Of a DNA stretch of 5,955 nt, positions 1-5,955 are shown in pieces; the first letter of the stretch is position 1, and every line of letters starts with the position of its first letter. Location of the stretch: NCBI GenBank assembly GCA_021774355.1, contig JAJFJE010000091.1:1-5955 (forward strand), read 5' to 3'. Origin of the DNA: Alphaproteobacteria bacterium (GTDB lineage: Bacteria > Pseudomonadota > Alphaproteobacteria > Zavarziniales > Zavarziniaceae). A model generated the notes under the pieces. The model was given only the letters and a program-made list of their open reading frames with translations. It did not search any database and had not been told where the DNA came from. The translations under genes and the position numbers were made by a program.

Positions 1-1
1 G

Positions 2-25
2 CCCCAGGGGATGCGGGGCATTTGA
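2..25 (+). CDS. possible last codons of an upstream gene (partial)
   Basis: An open frame enters from the left edge and stops at a TGA at 23-25, ten bases before the next start codon. It would encode a C-terminus reading PQGMRGI. In many alphaproteobacteria the gene before a YibQ-type deacetylase is the S41 carboxy-terminal protease ctpA, so this could be its end. Seven codons cannot identify a family, and the frame could equally be non-coding. Confidence 0.2.
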   Translation, partial: PQGMRGI

Positions 26-35
26 GTCGGAGCGT

Positions 36-1202
36 ATGGCCGGTCGTCGGAACAGCACTGCGGGAGCAAAGGGCGGCAAGGGACGGCGCGGCCGGGCCGG
101 CTGGTTCGCCGCACGCCATATCCGCCGCCGGGCGGCCATCGCCTGGGTCGTGGTGGTCGCCGTGGCCGCCGGCTTCCTGCTGACCCGGGCGGCCATCGAC
201 CACGGCCTGGGCCGGATGGTCCAGAAAGTCGCCGAACTGCTGCCCGAAATGCCCAGCCTGCCGACCCTGCCCGGCAAGCCGGCGCCCCCGGTCAATGACG
301 GGCGGCTGGCGCCCCGGGCCAGCCCCAAGCCGATCGAGGCGCAGCCGCCCGGCAAGCCGGTCGTCGCGGAAAGCGTCGACGAAGACATGGCGCCGCCATG
401 GCGGCGTTATGCCGCCGCGGCACCGGCGGTGGCGGAGCGGACCAAGCCGTGGCTCGCCATCGTGATCGACGATGTCGGCCTGGACAAGGCCCAGGCGGTG
501 GCAGCCGCCGACCTGCCGGCCCCTGTAACACTGGCCGTCATGGGCTATGCCGATGGCATGGCGGCATTCGAACGGGTCGCCCGGGAACGGGGACAGGAAC
601 TGCTGGTCCATCTGCCGATGCAGCCCCTGGGCGATGCCGATCCGGGGCAGAACGCGCTGCTGGTCGGCCTGCCCGCGGACGAACTGCTGCGCCGGCTGCG
701 CTGGCATCTCGACCGCCATGCCGGCTTTGTCGGCATCAACAACCACATGGGCAGCCGGTTTACCGCCGATCCTGTCGGGATGAAGCTGGTGATCCAGGAA
801 CTGGCCGCCCGCGGCCTGCTGTTCCTGGACAGCCGGACCATCGGCACCAGCGTCGGCGAGCGCATGGCCGACGACCAGGATGTTCCCGCCGCCGCCCGCG
901 ACGTGTTTCTCGATAACGAGCTGGGGGCCGCGGCGATCGACGCCCAACTGGCCCTGGCCGAAGAGAAGGCCAAGCGCCGGGGCATGGCCATCGCCATCGG
1001 CCATCCCCACCGCGAAACCCTCGAAGCGATCAAGCGCTTCATCCCCAAGGCCCGGGCCCGGGGCATCGTCATGGTGCCCTTGTCGGCCATCGTGGAACGG
1101 CGCTACGAGGCCCGACAGGGCCCCGCCGGGGCGCCCGGCCGGGTTACTGGGAGCGGGAAGAGCGAGACGCGAAACGTATCGCCTCCTCCGCCGCGCGGAT
1201 GA
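36..1202 (+). CDS. divergent polysaccharide deacetylase family protein (YibQ/DUF610)
   Basis: The product (388 aa) belongs to the divergent polysaccharide deacetylase family, Polysacc_deac_2, of which E. coli YibQ is a member. These are envelope proteins with a deacetylase-like fold whose substrate is not firmly established. Residues 1-32 are strongly basic, 33-50 form one hydrophobic segment (signal anchor), and about 65-135 are a Pro/Ala-rich linker, so the domain should lie in the periplasm. The domain spans about 138-355. Visible motifs are IVIDDVG (142-148, with the Asp pair), HLPMQP (192-197), GINNHMGSRFT (233-243), FLDSRT (263-268), RDVFLD (288-293) and AIGHPH (320-325), all in the family order. 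The ATG at 36 is preceded by GGAG at 29-32, only three bases away. The last ~35 residues lie beyond the domain, are low in complexity, and overlap the end of trpE on the other strand. Function beyond the family is inference. Confidence 0.9.
   Translation: MAGRRNSTAGAKGGKGRRGRAGWFAARHIRRRAAIAWVVVVAVAAGFLLTRAAIDHGLGRMVQKVAELLPEMPSLPTLPGKPAPPVNDGRLAPRASPKPIEAQPPGKPVVAESVDEDMAPPWRRYAAAAPAVAERTKPWLAIVIDDVGLDKAQAVAAADLPAPVTLAVMGYADGMAAFERVARERGQELLVHLPMQPLGDADPGQNALLVGLPADELLRRLRWHLDRHAGFVGINNHMGSRFTADPVGMKLVIQELAARGLLFLDSRTIGTSVGERMADDQDVPAAARDVFLDNELGAAAIDAQLALAEEKAKRRGMAIAIGHPHRETLEAIKRFIPKARARGIVMVPLSAIVERRYEARQGPAGAPGRVTGSGKSETRNVSPPPPRG
1118..1143. terminator. GC-rich inverted repeats at the convergent yibQ-like/trpE ends
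   Basis: Two adjacent inverted repeats lie just beyond the trpE stop codon and inside the 3' end of the deacetylase gene. One is GCCCC-GCC-GGGGC at 1120-1132, a perfect 5-bp stem with a 3-base loop. The other is the perfect palindrome CCCGGCCGGG at 1134-1143. They could slow polymerase leaving trpE, but no T-run follows on either strand. In DNA this rich in GC such repeats also arise by chance, so this is a weak terminator candidate. Confidence 0.25.
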
Positions 1203-2658
1203 GGGCGCGGGCCTTATTGCGGGTTTCCTGATACTCGGCCTCGGGATCGGAATCGGCGACCACGCCGCCCCCTGCCTGGACGAACATGGTCGCGTCCTTG
1301 ACCACTGCGGTGCGCAAGGCGATGCAGGTGTCCATCGAGCCGTCGGCGGCAAAATAGCCGACCCCGCCGGCATAGAGGTTGCGCTTCTCGGGCTCCAGCT
1401 CGTCGATGATCTCCATCGCCCGCACCTTGGGGGCGCCCGAGACGGTGCCGGCGGGAAACCCGGCCAGCAGGGCGTCGACGGCGTCATGGGGCTCGGCGAT
1501 CAGGCCTTCCACGTTCGAGACGATGTGCATGACGTGGCTGTAACGCTCCACGACATTCCGCTGGGTGACCTTGACGGTGCCCACCCGGGCGACCCGGCCG
1601 ACATCGTTACGTCCCAGGTCGAGCAGCATCAGGTGCTCGGCCAGCTCCTTGGGATCGGCCAGCAGGTCCTGCTCGAGGGCGCGGTCCTCGGCCTCGGTCT
1701 CGCCGCGCCGGCGGGTCCCGGCGATCGGCCGGATGGTGACCTGGCCGTCGCGCAGGCGGACCAGGATTTCCGGGCTGGAGCCGACGATGGAAAAGCCGTC
1801 CAGGTCGAGGAAGAACAGGAAGGGCGAGGGATTGAGGCGGCGCAGGGCCCGGTATAGGGCGATTGGCGGCAGGCTGAACGGGACGCTGAACCGCTGGCTG
1901 GGCACGACCTGGAAGATGTCGCCGGCGGCGATGTAGCGCTTGGCCTGTTCGACCATCGCGTGATAGGCGGCGCGGGTCATGTTGGACTGCGGTTCGGCCA
2001 GCGGCGCCAGGTCGTCGACCGGGTCGCGGGCGACCGGCAGGTCGCGGCGGAAACAGCCGACCGCGTCGGCCACCCGTTCGGCCGCCCGGGCATAGGCGGC
2101 CCGCGCCGACAGTCCGGGCTCGGGCCATGCCGGCGAGACCACGGTGATTACGTCCTTCACCGAATCGAAGATCGCCATGACCGTGGGGCGGATGAACAGG
2201 CCGTCCGGGATGCCCAGGCGGTCGGGATTGGCGGCAGGGATGCGCTCGACCAGGCGGACCAGGTCATAGCCGAAATAGCCGTAGAGACCCGACGCCATGG
2301 GCGGCAATTCCGCCGGCAGGTCGATGCGGGATTCGGCGATCAGGGCGCGCAGGGAAGCCAGGCTCGGACCGGCCGGGGCGAAGCGGTCGCGGTCGTGGCG
2401 GGCGTGGCGGTTCAGTTCGGCCCGGTCGCCATGGCAGCGCCAGATCAGGTCGGGCTTGAGGCCGATGATGGAATAGCGGCCGCGGGTGGTGCCGCCTTCG
2501 ACCGATTCGAACAGGAAGCGATAGGGCTCGCCATCGGTCAGCTTCATCATCGCCGATACCGGCGTCTCCAGGTCGGCCACCAGGGTGGTCCAGACCACCT
2601 GGGGCCGCCCGGCCTGATAGGCTTCGGCGAAGGCCTCGAAGGCAGGATGCACGGTCAT
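1144..2658 (-). CDS. trpE: anthranilate synthase component I
   Basis: This enzyme converts chorismate to anthranilate, the first step of tryptophan synthesis, in the cytoplasm. It works with the glutamine amidotransferase subunit TrpG, which is not in this window. The 504-aa length is normal for a stand-alone TrpE. The N-terminal domain carries LFESVEGG (49-56), matching the LLES-type element that binds feedback-inhibiting tryptophan. The chorismate-binding domain (about 227-490) shows GDIFQVVPSQR (246-256), NPSPF (276-280), SSPE (294-297), PIAGTRRRG (311-319), ELAEHLMLLDLGRND (338-352), the catalytic-region His378 in VMHIV, FPAGTVSGAPK (401-411) and QAGGGVVADSDPEAEY (461-476). Ala313 in PIAGT argues for TrpE against PabB, which has Lys there. 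No amidotransferase domain is fused. It starts 17 bp after ppiD ends, with a weak GGAA site 8 bases upstream, so translation probably depends on the upstream gene. No leader peptide or attenuator precedes it. Confidence 0.97.
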   Translation of the reverse strand: MTVHPAFEAFAEAYQAGRPQVVWTTLVADLETPVSAMMKLTDGEPYRFLFESVEGGTTRGRYSIIGLKPDLIWRCHGDRAELNRHARHDRDRFAPAGPSLASLRALIAESRIDLPAELPPMASGLYGYFGYDLVRLVERIPAANPDRLGIPDGLFIRPTVMAIFDSVKDVITVVSPAWPEPGLSARAAYARAAERVADAVGCFRRDLPVARDPVDDLAPLAEPQSNMTRAAYHAMVEQAKRYIAAGDIFQVVPSQRFSVPFSLPPIALYRALRRLNPSPFLFFLDLDGFSIVGSSPEILVRLRDGQVTIRPIAGTRRRGETEAEDRALEQDLLADPKELAEHLMLLDLGRNDVGRVARVGTVKVTQRNVVERYSHVMHIVSNVEGLIAEPHDAVDALLAGFPAGTVSGAPKVRAMEIIDELEPEKRNLYAGGVGYFAADGSMDTCIALRTAVVKDATMFVQAGGGVVADSDPEAEYQETRNKARALIRAAEEAIRFASRSSRSQ

Positions 2659-2675
2659 GGCACGGGTTCCGGCGC

Positions 2676-4598
2676 TCAGGGGGTGCCGGGCTCGCCGGCG
2701 CCGAGCAGCTTGTCGATCGCGGCCTGGTCGGTGCGGTAGCCATATCGGGTGCGCAGGTCGAGCAGGGTCGCCGCGGCCAGTTCGCCGCCCTGCTGGGTGG
2801 CCAGTTCCTTGCGCAGGTCGTCGACGGCACTTGCCGCCGCCGCCGGGTCGGCCGCCTCGACCGCCGTCACCACGGCAATCGGAATGTCGCCCTTGTCGTC
2901 GACCGCACCGGCCACCGCGGTGCCCTTTGCCGTGGCGAACAGGGTGGTGACCAGGTCGGCAGGCAGCTTTTCGGCAAAGGCGGCATCGCCTTCGCGGACT
3001 CCCGGGCCGAGGGTGACCAGCTTGGCCTTCACGCTCTTGGCGACCGCCGCGATCGCCTCGCCGCCATTGATCCGGGCGACCAGGGTGTCGGCAAGGGCGC
3101 GCAAGGCGGTCCGGCTGCGGTCGTCGAGGGCCGCCGCGATCACCTGGTCGCGAACGGTCGCCAGGGGCTTGACCGCGGCCGGCGTTACCGCATCGACCCG
3201 CAGCACATAGAAGCCGCCCTTATCGCCATCGCTCAGGTTGCCGGTCACGCCGACCTCGGCGGTGAAGGCGTCGCCGAGGAAGTTCGCGGCCTTGGGCAGG
3301 TTCGCGACCGGCGTCCCCGAGGGATCGCGGCCGCTTCGGTCGAGCGCCTCGATGGTGGTCACCGTGAGGCCCAACTGGCTTCCCGCATTCTCCAGCGACG
3401 CGCCGCCGGCCAGGGCATCCTGCAATTGCTGGCCCAGTTCCACCATCTTGTCTTCGGCGTGCTGGCGGGCGATGTCGGCCGTCAGTTCGTCCTTTACATC
3501 GTCCAGGGTCTTGGTGGTGGCGGCCTTGATGCCGGTCACCCGGGCCAGGTGCCAGCCCAGATTGGTCTTCACCGGGGCGGCCGTGGTGCCGCCCTCGGGC
3601 AGGGCGAAAACCGCCTCGCCAAGGGCTGCGGGAAGGGCCGGCTTGGGTACGAAGCCGAGTTCGATGTCGCCCGCTTCGAGCTTGGCGTAGGTCTTGGCCA
3701 CCGCCGCGAAATCCGCGCCCGCGGCCAGTTCGGCGGCGGCCTTCGTCGCCGTGGCCTCGTCGCCGAGGACGAATTGCTGGACGTCCCGGGTCTCGGGGGT
3801 CTGGAGGCTGGCCAGGCGGTCGTCATAGGCGGCCTGAAGCTCCTCCGGGGCGACGGTCAGGCCCTTGGCGACCGCGTCTGGGTCGCCGTCGAGCACCGTC
3901 ACCTTGCGGTATTCCGGCGCACTGAAGGCCTTGGGATTGGCCTCGTAATAGGCCGTGATCTCGTCCTCGGTCGGCGCCGCCACGGTGCCGAGGGCCAGCG
4001 GGCCCAGGTCGAACATGGCGATGCTACGCTTCTCGTCGCGATAGCGATAAAGGCTCTCGGCGGCGAGCCGTGGCGGTTGGCTGCCCTCGATGACCGGATT
4101 GAGCAATTGCCGGCTGAGCAGGGTCGCGCGCAACTGCTCGGTCACCATGGCTTCGGTCAGGCCGGCCTGCTGCAGGACCTGGCGGAAGCGGTCCGGGTCG
4201 AACCTGCCGGCGGCGTCGCGAAACGCCGGGATGGCCTGAATCTCGTTGATGATCAAAGTGTCGGGGACGGCCAGGCCGAGCTGGCGCCCGGCCTCGCGGA
4301 TCGTCGCCTCGGCGGTCAGCTGGTTCAGCACGTCGAGATGCAGGCCCGCCTGGATCATCATGTCGCGGGTCATGCCGCCGCCATATTGCGCCTGGACCTG
4401 GCGGAGCCGCCGGTTGAACGCGGCCTGGAACGACTCCGGGCTGACCTCGGTCTTGCCGACCGTGGCGACCGGATGGGTCGAACGCCCGGAAAACAGGGTG
4501 TTCCCCTGCCAGATGCCGATGCCGAAGCTGACGGCAAGGATACCGATGAAGATCCGGACGACCCAGGTGGACGCGCCCTTGCGGAGGGACTGAAGCAT
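2676..4598 (-). CDS. ppiD: SurA N-terminal domain / PpiD-like periplasmic chaperone (parvulin-type)
   Basis: PpiD-like proteins sit in the inner membrane facing the periplasm and help fold exported proteins near the Sec translocon. The product is 640 aa, close to the usual 620-640. It has a short cytoplasmic start with basic residues, one membrane segment (about 12-31), a SurA-N-like helical region (about 40-190), a parvulin-like domain (about 268-357) and a C-terminal region (about 405-585) of the PpiD type. The parvulin part is degenerate: the HILV-like strand is VQQFVL (274-279), the usual GGDLG stretch is shortened to GDIELG (310-315), and only the final GWHLARV (348-354) looks regular. 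It may therefore chaperone without isomerase activity. The ATG at 4598 has AAAGG six bases upstream. A TTG two codons earlier (4604) would sit directly against that site and is rejected. trpE follows 17 bp downstream in the same transcript. Confidence 0.9.
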   Translation of the reverse strand: MLQSLRKGASTWVVRIFIGILAVSFGIGIWQGNTLFSGRSTHPVATVGKTEVSPESFQAAFNRRLRQVQAQYGGGMTRDMMIQAGLHLDVLNQLTAEATIREAGRQLGLAVPDTLIINEIQAIPAFRDAAGRFDPDRFRQVLQQAGLTEAMVTEQLRATLLSRQLLNPVIEGSQPPRLAAESLYRYRDEKRSIAMFDLGPLALGTVAAPTEDEITAYYEANPKAFSAPEYRKVTVLDGDPDAVAKGLTVAPEELQAAYDDRLASLQTPETRDVQQFVLGDEATATKAAAELAAGADFAAVAKTYAKLEAGDIELGFVPKPALPAALGEAVFALPEGGTTAAPVKTNLGWHLARVTGIKAATTKTLDDVKDELTADIARQHAEDKMVELGQQLQDALAGGASLENAGSQLGLTVTTIEALDRSGRDPSGTPVANLPKAANFLGDAFTAEVGVTGNLSDGDKGGFYVLRVDAVTPAAVKPLATVRDQVIAAALDDRSRTALRALADTLVARINGGEAIAAVAKSVKAKLVTLGPGVREGDAAFAEKLPADLVTTLFATAKGTAVAGAVDDKGDIPIAVVTAVEAADPAAAASAVDDLRKELATQQGGELAAATLLDLRTRYGYRTDQAAIDKLLGAGEPGTP

Positions 4599-4604
4599 GA
4601 ACAA

Positions 4605-4609
4605 CCTTT
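4605..4609 (-). promoter_or_regulatory. ribosome binding site deciding the ppiD start
   Basis: AAAGG on the minus strand lies six bases upstream of the ATG at 4598, the normal spacing. It adjoins the alternative TTG at 4604 with no spacing, so it favours the 640-residue form over a 642-residue one. Confidence 0.65.
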
Positions 4610-4636
4610 GACGATGCCGTCACCGACGGGCCGCGC

Positions 4637-4665
4637 ATATTAGGGGGGCGGCCGAAGCGCCGCAA
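4637..4665 (-). promoter_or_regulatory. candidate sigma70-type promoter for ppiD-trpE
   Basis: On the minus strand, TTGCGG (4660-4665) and TAATAT (4637-4642) are separated by exactly 17 bases. The -10 hexamer is close to TATAAT and the -35 keeps the TTG. The -10 is also an A/T island in a very GC-rich stretch. Transcription would begin near 4630, giving a leader of about 30 bases before the ATG at 4598. This is read from sequence only. Confidence 0.55.
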
Positions 4666-4678
4666 GCCGAGGCTCGGC
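4666..4678. repeat. 13-bp interrupted palindrome between divergent ppiD and tpiA
   Basis: GCCGAG-G-CTCGGC is a perfect 6-bp inverted repeat around one central base. It directly abuts the candidate -35 of the ppiD promoter. A second, wider repeat surrounds it: GGCCGA at 4650-4655 and TCGGCC at 4674-4679. The position would suit an operator for a dimeric regulator, but chance GC-rich symmetry is possible and no regulator is encoded nearby. Confidence 0.35.
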
Positions 4679-4691
4679 CACTCTTCCCAGC

Positions 4692-4710
4692 TTGCCCAAG
4701 CTTTGCTAGA
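4692..4710 (+). promoter_or_regulatory. weak promoter candidate for tpiA
   Basis: GCTAGA at 4705-4710 resembles the GCTANA-type -10 described for Caulobacter housekeeping promoters. TTGCCC at 4692-4697 resembles a -35, but the 7-base gap is too short for the pair to work together. No good -35 lies 16-18 bases upstream of GCTAGA. A tpiA promoter must lie somewhere in 4599-4745; this exact placement is uncertain. Confidence 0.2.
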
Positions 4711-4733
4711 GGGGCGGGACTACCGTTCTCTTT

Positions 4734-4738
4734 AAGGA
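4734..4738 (+). promoter_or_regulatory. tpiA ribosome binding site
   Basis: AAGGA sits seven bases before the ATG at 4746. It fixes the start and places the NWKMN motif at the family's usual distance from the N-terminus. Confidence 0.7.
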
Positions 4739-4745
4739 TGTCAGC

Positions 4746-5522
4746 ATGAACCGCAAGCCCCTGGTCGCCGGAAACTGGAAAATGAACGGGGTCGCCGCGT
4801 CGCTGGCTGAACTGGAGCTGATCGCGGCCCGGGCCGGGAACCTTCCGGCCGTCGAGATTGCCCTGTGCCCGCCGGCGACACTGGTCGCTGCAGCGGCCGC
4901 CCGGGCGGCCGGCAGCGCCTTGCGGATCGGCGGCCAGGATTGCCATGCCAAGGCCTCGGGCGCCCATACCGGCGACCTTTCGGCCGAGATGCGGGCCGAT
5001 GCCGGGGCAAGCCTGGTCATTGTCGGCCATTCCGAACGCCGCGCCGACCACGGCGAAGGCGACGCCGCGGTTGCGGCAAAGGCGGCCGCCGCCCACCGGG
5101 CCGGGCTCACCGCCATCATCTGCGTCGGCGAGACGGAGGCCGAGCGCGACCAGGGCCAGACCCTCGACATCATCGGCCGCCAGTTGGCCGGCTCGTTGCC
5201 CGCGGGCACCACCGCCGCCAACAGCGTCATCGCCTACGAGCCGGTCTGGGCGATCGGCACCGGCCGCACCCCCACCGAGGCGGAAATCGTCGAGGTCCAC
5301 GGCTTCATCCGGGCCCGTCTGGCGGCCCAGCTTGGTGCCGATGTCGCCGCCGGCCTGCGTCTGCTCTATGGCGGCTCGGTCAAGCCGTCCAACGCCGGGA
5401 CCATCCTCAAGCTGGCCGATGTCGACGGCGCCCTGGTCGGCGGCGCCAGCCTGAAGGCTGACGATTTCTGGCCGATCGCCGCGGCAGCCGGCTCGGCCGG
5501 GCCGGGCCTCAGTGGCCCGTGA
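4746..5522 (+). CDS. tpiA: triosephosphate isomerase
   Basis: This enzyme interconverts dihydroxyacetone phosphate and glyceraldehyde 3-phosphate in glycolysis, gluconeogenesis and the Calvin cycle, and acts in the cytoplasm as a dimer or larger oligomer. The product is 258 aa, within the usual 245-260. All hallmarks of the TIM barrel are intact: NWKMN (10-14) with catalytic Lys12, GHSERR (94-99) with the electrophile His95, the conserved Cys126 in ICVGE, AYEPVWAIGTG (163-173) with the base Glu165 and the mobile loop 6, YGGSVKP (208-214) and DGALVGGASLK (227-237) for phosphate binding. Nothing is missing or truncated. The final ~15 residues are rich in Gly, Ala and Pro and overlap the end of the next gene on the opposite strand by 14 bp. 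It is divergent from ppiD. secG, often the next gene in alphaproteobacteria, is not there. Confidence 0.98.
   Translation: MNRKPLVAGNWKMNGVAASLAELELIAARAGNLPAVEIALCPPATLVAAAAARAAGSALRIGGQDCHAKASGAHTGDLSAEMRADAGASLVIVGHSERRADHGEGDAAVAAKAAAAHRAGLTAIICVGETEAERDQGQTLDIIGRQLAGSLPAGTTAANSVIAYEPVWAIGTGRTPTEAEIVEVHGFIRARLAAQLGADVAAGLRLLYGGSVKPSNAGTILKLADVDGALVGGASLKADDFWPIAAAAGSAGPGLSGP
5503..5519. terminator. hairpin spanning the convergent tpiA / membrane-protein ends
   Basis: CGGGCC (5503-5508) and GGCCCG (5514-5519) form a perfect 6-bp stem with a 5-base loop. The loop contains the stop codon of the minus-strand gene (5509-5511), and the tpiA stop (5520-5522) follows the stem directly. A shared bidirectional terminator is plausible by position, but neither side has a T-run, so intrinsic termination would be weak. 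Confidence 0.35.
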
Positions 5523-5787
5523 TGCGCTCCAGAATGCCGTGCAGGCAGCCCTTGAACAGGATGTAGAAGCACAGGCTGAGATAGCCATAGACCGTCAGTT
5601 CGGCGAACTGGTAGAGGCCGCCGTCGAGCAGGGCCATCACGCCGTGCCGGGAGACGAAATTGAAATTGGCGGCGACCTGGACCACCAGATTGTAGGAGGT
5701 CACCACGAACAGCCAGCCGAACCCGCCCATCAGCAGGAAGGTGCGCCACAGCGGACCGTGAAACAGCACCCCGAACAGCTTTTGCAT
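5509..5787 (-). CDS. small hypothetical membrane protein (92 aa)
   Basis: I do not recognise this family. The product has a short amphipathic start (MQKLFGVLFHGP), a first hydrophobic segment at about residues 15-38, a central stretch with FVSRHGVMALLDGG (about 44-57) and a second hydrophobic segment at about 58-82 rich in Tyr, Leu and Phe. It ends in a short charged tail (ERITGH). Two membrane passes are likely. The frame stays open upstream for another 53 codons, but that part is Arg/Ala/Pro-rich and unlike the hydrophobic body, so the ATG at 5787 is preferred. GGAG lies 12 bases upstream of it, a rather long gap. A GTG three codons earlier would be too close to that site. The aromatic-rich, structured body differs from the Arg/Pro-rich shadow frames around it, which supports a real gene. 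Function is unknown. Confidence 0.7.
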   Translation of the reverse strand: MQKLFGVLFHGPLWRTFLLMGGFGWLFVVTSYNLVVQVAANFNFVSRHGVMALLDGGLYQFAELTVYGYLSLCFYILFKGCLHGILERITGH

Positions 5788-5804
5788 GATCGACACGGGC
5801 TCCC

Positions 5805-5816
5805 CTGACGCGTCAG
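5805..5816. repeat. 12-bp perfect palindrome upstream of the membrane-protein gene
   Basis: CTGACGCGTCAG is fully self-complementary. It lies 17 bases upstream of the ATG at 5787 and just downstream of the candidate -10. It could be an operator or part of a leader hairpin. No regulator gene is visible in the window to pair with it. Confidence 0.35.
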
Positions 5817-5829
5817 CAGGCCCGGCAAG

Positions 5830-5852
5830 GCTAGCACAGATGGATCGGGCAG
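5830..5852 (-). promoter_or_regulatory. weak promoter candidate for the 92-aa membrane protein
   Basis: On the minus strand, CTGCCCG (5846-5852) is followed after 10 bases by GCTAGC (5830-5835). This loosely fits the Caulobacter-type pattern TTGaCgS, 10-14 bases, GCTANAWC. The match is partial and unverified. The rest of 5788-5955 shows no gene that I can support. Confidence 0.25.
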
Positions 5853-5955
5853 GGCACCGGCCCGGGGCACGACGATAGCCCCGCGCGATCGTCCGGACCA
5901 CCTGCCGCCACGCGCCCGAGCGACCGAGCCGGGCACATCGCCGCATTGCGACCTT

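Noticed and set aside
1..19. GCCCC/GGGGC inverted repeat at the left edge as a terminator
   Set aside because: The stem is only 5 bp with a 9-base loop, there is no T-run, and it probably lies inside the end of an upstream gene.
609..626. Gln196 in HLPMQP of the deacetylase as a possible loss of a catalytic residue
   Set aside because: The position appears to vary within the family (E. coli YibQ, from memory, has Ala), and the other motifs are intact, so this does not indicate inactivation.
880..1857. Plus-strand frame running from the deacetylase gene across the trpE end
   Set aside because: It changes character where it leaves one gene and enters the antisense of the other, so it is two joined shadows and not a fusion protein.
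1960..2739. Plus-strand frame (about 259 codons) opposite the trpE start
   Set aside because: Gly/Arg-rich antisense of trpE with no motif; shadow.
3426..4643. Long plus-strand open frame (about 405 codons) opposite ppiD
   Set aside because: It is Gly/Arg-rich without recognisable domains and lies wholly opposite a gene with clear family features. This is a typical high-GC shadow.
4687..4707. Imperfect direct repeat CCCAGCTTGC / CCCAAGCTTTGC before tpiA
   Set aside because: It is short and imperfect, with no third copy; probably chance.
4620..5588. Long minus-strand open frame (about 322 codons) opposite tpiA
   Set aside because: It covers the antisense of an intact triosephosphate isomerase and shows no domain or ribosome binding site; shadow frame.
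5788..5946. N-terminal extension of the small membrane protein by 53 residues
   Set aside because: The extension is Arg/Ala/Pro-rich and low in complexity, and it would cover the palindrome and promoter candidate. The ATG at 5787 gives a coherent membrane protein.

Overview
This is a very GC-rich, gene-dense window (no base count was computed). It looks like core chromosome of an alphaproteobacterium. The Rhodospirillales or a related order is a guess from the TrpE type, the SurA-N/PpiD-like protein next to trpE and tpiA, and the GCTAG-like promoter hexamers. No mobile element, tRNA, rRNA, CRISPR array or clear foreign gene is visible. I found no convincing undescribed system; the points of interest concern gene order, overlapping gene ends and small inverted repeats.

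Layout from left to right. (1) Positions 36-1202, plus strand: a membrane-anchored divergent polysaccharide deacetylase of the YibQ/DUF610 family. (2) Positions 2658-1144, minus strand: trpE, anthranilate synthase component I, whose 3' end overlaps the deacetylase 3' end by 59 bp. (3) Positions 4598-2676, minus strand: a PpiD-like, membrane-anchored SurA-N/parvulin periplasmic chaperone. It lies 17 bp upstream of trpE and is almost certainly co-transcribed with it. (4) Positions 4599-4745: a divergent promoter region holding a good candidate promoter for ppiD-trpE and a 13-bp interrupted palindrome. (5) Positions 4746-5522, plus strand: tpiA, triosephosphate isomerase, with all catalytic residues intact. 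(6) Positions 5787-5509, minus strand: a 92-residue hypothetical protein with two probable membrane segments, whose end overlaps the tpiA end by 14 bp. (7) Positions 5788-5955: an upstream region with a 12-bp perfect palindrome and a weak promoter candidate.

The genes belong to unrelated core functions: envelope, tryptophan synthesis, secreted-protein folding and glycolysis. The links are transcriptional rather than metabolic. ppiD and trpE form one unit, ppiD and tpiA are divergent, and the two convergent pairs overlap at their 3' ends. trpE is not followed by trpG, trpD or trpC, and tpiA is not followed by secG, although both arrangements are common in alphaproteobacteria. Several long open frames lie opposite or inside these genes. 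They are typical high-GC shadows and are not annotated.
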